Assembly (NCBI RefSeq): GCF_900107705.1 | Contig: NZ_FNRE01000007.1 | Span: 117,835 to 181,834, forward strand | Length of the DNA stretch: 64,000 nt | Origin: Prevotella sp. tc2-28 | GTDB taxonomy: Bacteria; Bacteroidota; Bacteroidia; Bacteroidales; Bacteroidaceae | Reading direction: 5' to 3' | Shown here: one piece after another, positions 59,734 through 64,000 of the stretch | Position numbering within the stretch: the stretch's first letter is position 1 | Layout of the letters: each line of letters begins with the position of its first letter | The notes under the pieces: model-generated | Told to the model about the DNA's origin: nothing | Databases searched by the model: none | Seen by the model: only the letters and a program-made list of their open reading frames with translations | Made by a program: the position numbers and the translations under genes

Positions 59734-60858
59734 TCAAATCATCTTTAAATTTAATACTTTTTCTATCACAGGTGCCATATCGTAATACTTGTATTCGGCT
59801 AAGCGACCACCAAAAATAACGTCAGATTCTTGCTCCGCAAGTTTACGATATTGTTCTGCCAAAAAGTTGTTCTGTTCGTCGTTTACAGGATAGTATGGCT
59901 CCATTCCGTCTTTATACTCGGAGCTATACTCTTTAGAGATGACAGTCTTGGGACAATCATAGACTTCCTGACCAAACATTTCAAAATGCTTATGCTCTAT
60001 GATGCGAGTATATGGTTCTTCACGAGAAGTGTAGTTGACAACAGCATTGCCTTGATAGTTTGGGCAATCTTTCGTCTCTGTCTCAAAGCGAACCGTACGC
60101 CAGTTCAGTTTGCCATACTTATAATCGAAGTATTGGTCTAAAGGTCCACAATATACGAGTTTGTTAGCATATTTCTGCCAATCCCTGTATTCAGAATTGA
60201 AGAAATCGGTATCTGTCAGGCAATCAACGCCTTCTAGAAGGCCTTCTATTAGCTTATTGTATCCTCCAATAGGTATTCCCTGATATTTATCATTGAAATA
60301 GTTATTGTCGAAGACCATACGTACAGGGAGGCGTTTGATGATAAATGCCGGCAACTCTGTGCATTTCCTACCCCATTGTTTCTCGGTATATTCCTTGATA
60401 AGTTTCTTAAAGATATCTTTTCCTATTAAAACCAATGCTTGTTCTTCAAGGTTCTGAGGCTCTCTACCATTAAGCCTTTTTGCCGCCTCTGCTTTTTGTT
60501 CTTCTATCTTTGCCTTTGCCTCTTCAGGAGTCGTCACTCCCCACATCTGATAGAAGGTATTCATATTAAAGGGAAGGTTATAGAGTTCCCCCTTATAATT
60601 TGCTATAGGACTGTTGGTATACCTATTAAATGGAACAATGCTATTTACAAAATCCCATACTTCTTTGTTTGATGTATGGAAGATATGTGCACCATACTTG
60701 TGTACGTTTATGCCTTCGATTTTTTCACAATAAACATTACCACCCAGATGTGGTCGTTTGTCTATCACAAGACATTTCTTACCCTTCTGTTTTGCACGGT
60801 TGGCGAATATTGCTCCAAATAAGCCAGAGCCTACTATCAGATAATCGTATTTATTCAT
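59734..60858 (-). CDS. glf: UDP-galactopyranose mutase
   Basis: Flavoenzyme converting UDP-galactopyranose to UDP-galactofuranose, 374 aa from ATG 60858. FAD-binding YDYLIVGSGLFGAIFANRA near the N-terminus, GGNVYCEKIEGINVHKYGAHIFHTSNK (blocks), YTEKQWGR, and Arg-containing VNYTSREEPYTRIIEHKHF. Its presence predicts galactofuranose in the polysaccharide. Confidence 0.96.
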   Translation of the reverse strand: MNKYDYLIVGSGLFGAIFANRAKQKGKKCLVIDKRPHLGGNVYCEKIEGINVHKYGAHIFHTSNKEVWDFVNSIVPFNRYTNSPIANYKGELYNLPFNMNTFYQMWGVTTPEEAKAKIEEQKAEAAKRLNGREPQNLEEQALVLIGKDIFKKLIKEYTEKQWGRKCTELPAFIIKRLPVRMVFDNNYFNDKYQGIPIGGYNKLIEGLLEGVDCLTDTDFFNSEYRDWQKYANKLVYCGPLDQYFDYKYGKLNWRTVRFETETKDCPNYQGNAVVNYTSREEPYTRIIEHKHFEMFGQEVYDCPKTVISKEYSSEYKDGMEPYYPVNDEQNNFLAEQYRKLAEQESDVIFGGRLAEYKYYDMAPVIEKVLNLKMI

Positions 60859-60880
60859 TTGGGAGGACAATATCTTCTTC

Positions 60881-62551
60881 TCAATTATTAACTATTTTAC
60901 CAATTTCTGTACTTAAATCTTTCTTCCAATAGTGGAATCCTTTACGATTCAGGAAGCAACAATAATGAGAAATGTCACATACATAGTTTAATGAAACAGA
61001 ACGAGGCCCCAGCTTTTTAAAATACACCCCATGTTTTAATGGTTTGTATATGACACCACCAAATTGTTTCTGTTCAACATCTGCAGCATTTTTCGCTCTT
61101 GAAAGACACGCAGAATCCTCAACAGTTAGATTGAGCATGAAAAGATTTATATACTCTTGCCAATAAGGCGCAGTAATTTCTACTTTTTCATTCATCAAAA
61201 TTTTCGCACATGCCACAGCCCCATCCGTAATTTCTTGCGATACACTTATCTTGAATTTTTCTTGCTCTGAAACAGAGTGTTTATAATTTGGACCTTCGAC
61301 TGAGACATCCTTAATAGGTTTTTCTGGAGATCCGAACAAGAACTCTGAAAGCATTTGCCATTGCAAAGAATAAAGATGTGTAGAATATAATGCTGCAGCG
61401 CTATGCATATTAGCCATAGAAAGGAGATAGAAACAAAATACGTTGCGCCCAACAGCATCCTCAACCAGTCGCTGTGCAGAAAAGCCTGAGGAGCATCCGT
61501 CAATCATTGCTGTATGCTCGTCTATGTTGAATTGCTTAATATATTTCCTATATTCCCTACGGATAGCATCTGTATCAACTCCTTTCAGATGCTGTTCTAT
61601 ATAGTTCTGCCTATCCTTAATAGCCCAAGGATCAGAGCCTATAGCTCCTAGTATAGCTATACTTGTCTGTCGCGGTGCATAAAAATATTCTGTTTCCACT
61701 TCTGGGTATATCGCATTACAAATAGCCTTCCACACATACCCATCACGAGCAACAAACATCAATCTATCTTTACCTAAATGCTTTGCGGTTTCGACAATCC
61801 ATTTCACATAAATATAACCTAAGACACCTCCCATCATAAAACCGAGACGATGCCAATATGTTACATTGGAATGGTCTAAACAGAATCGGTGCCATCCAAA
61901 AGCTAAAACTCCAGCCAATTTACTATTTACATGACGAACGAAAGGACATACATCATAAAGGCGATCTATCACTTTCTTATAGTAATGAGTATGAATACCT
62001 AATGATTCAGGCATCTTAACATCAGAAATCACGTTATCTCCAATGTGTAGTATATTATCAGGAGATACACCCTCTTTTTGAAGCATCACCTCAAAAAGTT
62101 TGCCTGAAGACTTTCTACAATCATAATCACGACTCAAATAAAAGCCATCCCATCCATCAAAACCATTCTCACGCAAAACACTCTGAATGAAATCAGAAGG
62201 AAGATACATATCAGAAACAATTATCCGCCGTTTTCCTTGCTCCCCCAATTCTCCCCACATATTAAGCATTTCAGGATTCGCACGAAGCACCTCTCGTTCC
62301 AAATTCATTTCTTTCTGCATTAGATGTTTGAATTGCGGAATTAAGTTGTATGCTGTCTCTATTGTTGTTTCACCATCTCTAGATATTGCCTCTTTAAAAG
62401 TTTGCGCATCAGCTGCTTTCCTGGCTTTTGTAAAGCCCGGAGCCTGTTCTTTTTCTTCTATTTGCTTCCATACCTCTTGCGGTTCTGCAAAAGGACGAAG
62501 AAGAAGCGTATCAAATATATCAAATGAATATATCAAATAGTCTTTCGTCAT
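60881..62551 (-). CDS. HAD-superfamily protein of the polysaccharide locus
   Basis: 556 aa from ATG 62551 (MTKDYLIYSF); an open TTG at 62605 would add 18 residues. HAD motif I in SFDIFDTLLLRPF, motif II in VSDMYLPSDF, and motif IV in LHIGDNVISDVKMPESLG. The C-terminal ~330 residues form a separate domain (RLMFVARDGYVWKAIC, MIDGCSSGFSAQRLVE). Such large HAD proteins occur in Bacteroidota surface-polysaccharide loci without a proven role. The IS66 element lies directly upstream, so the natural promoter may be lost or displaced. Confidence 0.75.
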   Translation of the reverse strand: MTKDYLIYSFDIFDTLLLRPFAEPQEVWKQIEEKEQAPGFTKARKAADAQTFKEAISRDGETTIETAYNLIPQFKHLMQKEMNLEREVLRANPEMLNMWGELGEQGKRRIIVSDMYLPSDFIQSVLRENGFDGWDGFYLSRDYDCRKSSGKLFEVMLQKEGVSPDNILHIGDNVISDVKMPESLGIHTHYYKKVIDRLYDVCPFVRHVNSKLAGVLAFGWHRFCLDHSNVTYWHRLGFMMGGVLGYIYVKWIVETAKHLGKDRLMFVARDGYVWKAICNAIYPEVETEYFYAPRQTSIAILGAIGSDPWAIKDRQNYIEQHLKGVDTDAIRREYRKYIKQFNIDEHTAMIDGCSSGFSAQRLVEDAVGRNVFCFYLLSMANMHSAAALYSTHLYSLQWQMLSEFLFGSPEKPIKDVSVEGPNYKHSVSEQEKFKISVSQEITDGAVACAKILMNEKVEITAPYWQEYINLFMLNLTVEDSACLSRAKNAADVEQKQFGGVIYKPLKHGVYFKKLGPRSVSLNYVCDISHYCCFLNRKGFHYWKKDLSTEIGKIVNN

Positions 62552-62605
62552 GAATTTATCACAAAACAAAATTATATCATGTAAACTGTCAATTTTGACG
62601 TCCAA

Positions 62606-64000
62606 GCTTAAAAACAGCCTTTTAGGGCAGCTATCGCTACCTGAAGCGTCTAAATCGTATTAAACTTTATTATTTTTTAATACCGATGGTCATCGGTAAC
62701 ATATTCTCGTAGTCGGTTCTTCCCTGCATGATTGCCTTGAAGAATTCCTTAAAATATTCAAGCGTTGATACGCCACACATCTTACAAGTCTCAATAAACG
62801 TGTGGTAAATGACCGATACTTCAGCACCATCATGGCTACCAAAAGTCAGCGAGTTTTTGCGCTCTACTGTCATAGGGCGTAGGGTGCGTTCTGCAAGTGA
62901 GTTATCGATACTGTACCGGCCATCTTTCAGATAGAGGATGAGCTGGTTCCAGAAACTGTTCAGATAATTAAGAGCTTTGTGCATCAGGTTACCTCTCATA
63001 CCACTTGTATCAGCCAGGAGTTTGTCTAACCGCTGCCGCATTTCCTGTATTATTTTGGCGGTCTGCTCTCCTTGCCGTTCTTGCAGTATCTGCTGTGGAG
63101 TAAGATGTCTCAATCGGTACTGTTCTTCCAGATCATACAGTCTTCCGATGTTCGAGATAAAGTATTCGGCATCAGCATCCTTGCCTTGTTCCTGAGCATA
63201 CTTAAACTTAGCTCTTGCATGGGCCAGACAGCACAGGTGGCCCACATCTACCAGCTCTTTGTCCAGATACATATAAACATTAAAGCCGTCCGACTGGAGT
63301 GCATCAATTTCAGTATTACCAAGGAAGTCGCGAAGCACTTGGCGTCCACGACTGCCATCGTCGTAGAAATAGACTGCTACCTTAGCTTCTTTGTTCACCA
63401 TACACCAGATGTATTTCTTTCCGTACTTACCGGCTACCTTCACTCTACACCATGTCTCGTCGCAGTTTACGACTGCACCTTTGGCAAGCAGTTTTTCCTT
63501 CAGTACAGGAAGCACTTTCTTAAGGTGGTCAGAGCCCTTTACAAACCAGTTGTATACGGTATTGCGGCTAACGTTCATCTTGTTGTTCAGCAAGCGCACC
63601 ATCTCGCGATATACTGGGGTATTCATGTGATACTTGTTGAATACGAGATTGGCCAGCAATGAGCAAGAAGCATGAGTGCCAGGGAAACGATCTATTACGG
63701 TCTCGTTCTCTGACTCAGCGCTAACCTTGGGGAAATAGCCCTTGCGCATAATGCCGTCCTTATCCTTGTAGATAATCATCTCGTAATCGTGCTGTACAAT
63801 ATAGGATACCTGCTCGTATGTAGATTCGTAAACGCTCTTGATAATGGTTGCTCCTTCAGGGAGAAGATTCACATCAGACTCATGTAAAACACAGTTATCT
63901 GCAAACATCGTCTGATACTTCATACCCTTGCGATACTCGAAGCTTTTCTGGGTCTGCTCAGCTGATTCTGATTCCTCTACATGTGCAGCATCTGCTTGTG
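62606..64000 (-). mobile_element. IS66-family insertion sequence, partial
   Basis: Right part lies beyond the window. The left boundary is not fixed: terminal inverted repeats could not be recognised in 62606-62669, a 64-bp AT-rich stretch after the transposase stop. Confidence 0.6.
62670..64000 (-). CDS. IS66-family transposase (TnpC), partial
   Basis: The frame stays open to the window edge, so the start is outside; an internal ATG at 63923 is not the natural start. Catalytic parts: CDETWCRVKVAGKYGKKYIWC (split), SDGFNVYMYL, CLAHARAKFKYAQEQG and SIDNSLAERTLRPMTVERKNSL (split) with the Glu, then the IS66 C-terminal YHTFIETCKMCGVSTLEYF. The sequence read here is undamaged, so the element may be active. 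Confidence 0.92.
   Translation of the reverse strand, partial: QADAAHVEESESAEQTQKSFEYRKGMKYQTMFADNCVLHESDVNLLPEGATIIKSVYESTYEQVSYIVQHDYEMIIYKDKDGIMRKGYFPKVSAESENETVIDRFPGTHASCSLLANLVFNKYHMNTPVYREMVRLLNNKMNVSRNTVYNWFVKGSDHLKKVLPVLKEKLLAKGAVVNCDETWCRVKVAGKYGKKYIWCMVNKEAKVAVYFYDDGSRGRQVLRDFLGNTEIDALQSDGFNVYMYLDKELVDVGHLCCLAHARAKFKYAQEQGKDADAEYFISNIGRLYDLEEQYRLRHLTPQQILQERQGEQTAKIIQEMRQRLDKLLADTSGMRGNLMHKALNYLNSFWNQLILYLKDGRYSIDNSLAERTLRPMTVERKNSLTFGSHDGAEVSVIYHTFIETCKMCGVSTLEYFKEFFKAIMQGRTDYENMLPMTIGIKK

Noticed and set aside
1..64000. tRNA, rRNA or invertible promoter cassette
   Set aside because: None recognised by eye on either strand; the region upstream of the glycan operon, where an invertible promoter might lie, is outside the window or occupied by the IS.

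Overview
The window looks like chromosomal DNA of a gut- or rumen-type Bacteroidota, most likely the Prevotellaceae (Prevotella, Segatella or Xylanibacter). The reasons are near-consensus Bacteroidota promoters (-33 TTG, 19-20 nt spacer, -7 TAnnTTTG) in front of many genes, and lineage-typical content: LruC-type and FimB/Mfa2-type lipoproteins, a kor operon with a small TPR gene, a DAHP synthase-chorismate mutase fusion, and PL10, GH53 and GH2 glycan enzymes. No rRNA, tRNA or CRISPR was found. An IS66-family transposase runs off the right edge.

Layout. 0-4.8 kb: ABC-F ATPase, acyl-ACP thioesterase and a large LruC lipoprotein. 4.8-9.1 kb: branched-chain amino acid operon ilvD-ilvB-ilvN, preceded by an unannotated 27-codon ORF with its own terminator. 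9.2-14.6 kb: xpt, a galactan-degrading pair (GH53 + GH2) and an OmpA-like protein. 14.8-19.2 kb: cobalamin lower-loop genes cobU-cobT-cobS, then a PL10 pectate lyase-CE8 pectin esterase fusion. 19.2-24.4 kb: 2-oxoacid:ferredoxin oxidoreductase operon, folD and ffh. 24.5-29.1 kb: FprA flavoprotein, two FimB/Mfa2-like lipoproteins, a TerB-DnaJ protein and an HD hydrolase. 29.2-33.5 kb: aromatic amino acid operon pheA-aminotransferase-DAHP synthase/chorismate mutase-tyrA. 33.6-36.4 kb: a P1B ATPase and an M48 protease. 36.4-62.6 kb: a surface polysaccharide locus, almost all on the minus strand. It holds a nucleotidyltransferase, DegT aminotransferase, flippase, EpsG-like polymerase, initiating sugar transferase, GNAT, GT2/GT4/GT8/GT32 glycosyltransferases, acyltransferase, pyruvyltransferase, UDP-galactopyranose mutase and a HAD protein. 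Many neighbours overlap by ATGA, which suggests coupled translation.

Strongest observations. (1) A ribosome-mediated attenuator precedes pheA: a 25-codon leader peptide with eight Tyr/Phe codons in nine, a Rho-independent terminator, and a perfect 12-bp alternative pairing. (2) A G10 tract breaks the acyltransferase gene of the polysaccharide locus, so this copy is probably in the OFF state of a phase switch. (3) A P1B-type metal ATPase lacks essentially its whole nucleotide-binding domain although its other motifs are intact. (4) Several families of degenerate short tandem repeats with 6-, 7- or 8-bp period occupy intergenic gaps, often flush with stop codons, and also interrupt coding regions in frame (DegT, sugar transferase, a GT4, an aminotransferase). 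A 22-bp-period palindromic array does the same in the ABC-F gene. (5) Two promoters are fused with terminators: the -33 TTG lies in the terminator loop, and the 3' arm plus T-tract form the spacer to the -7 box.
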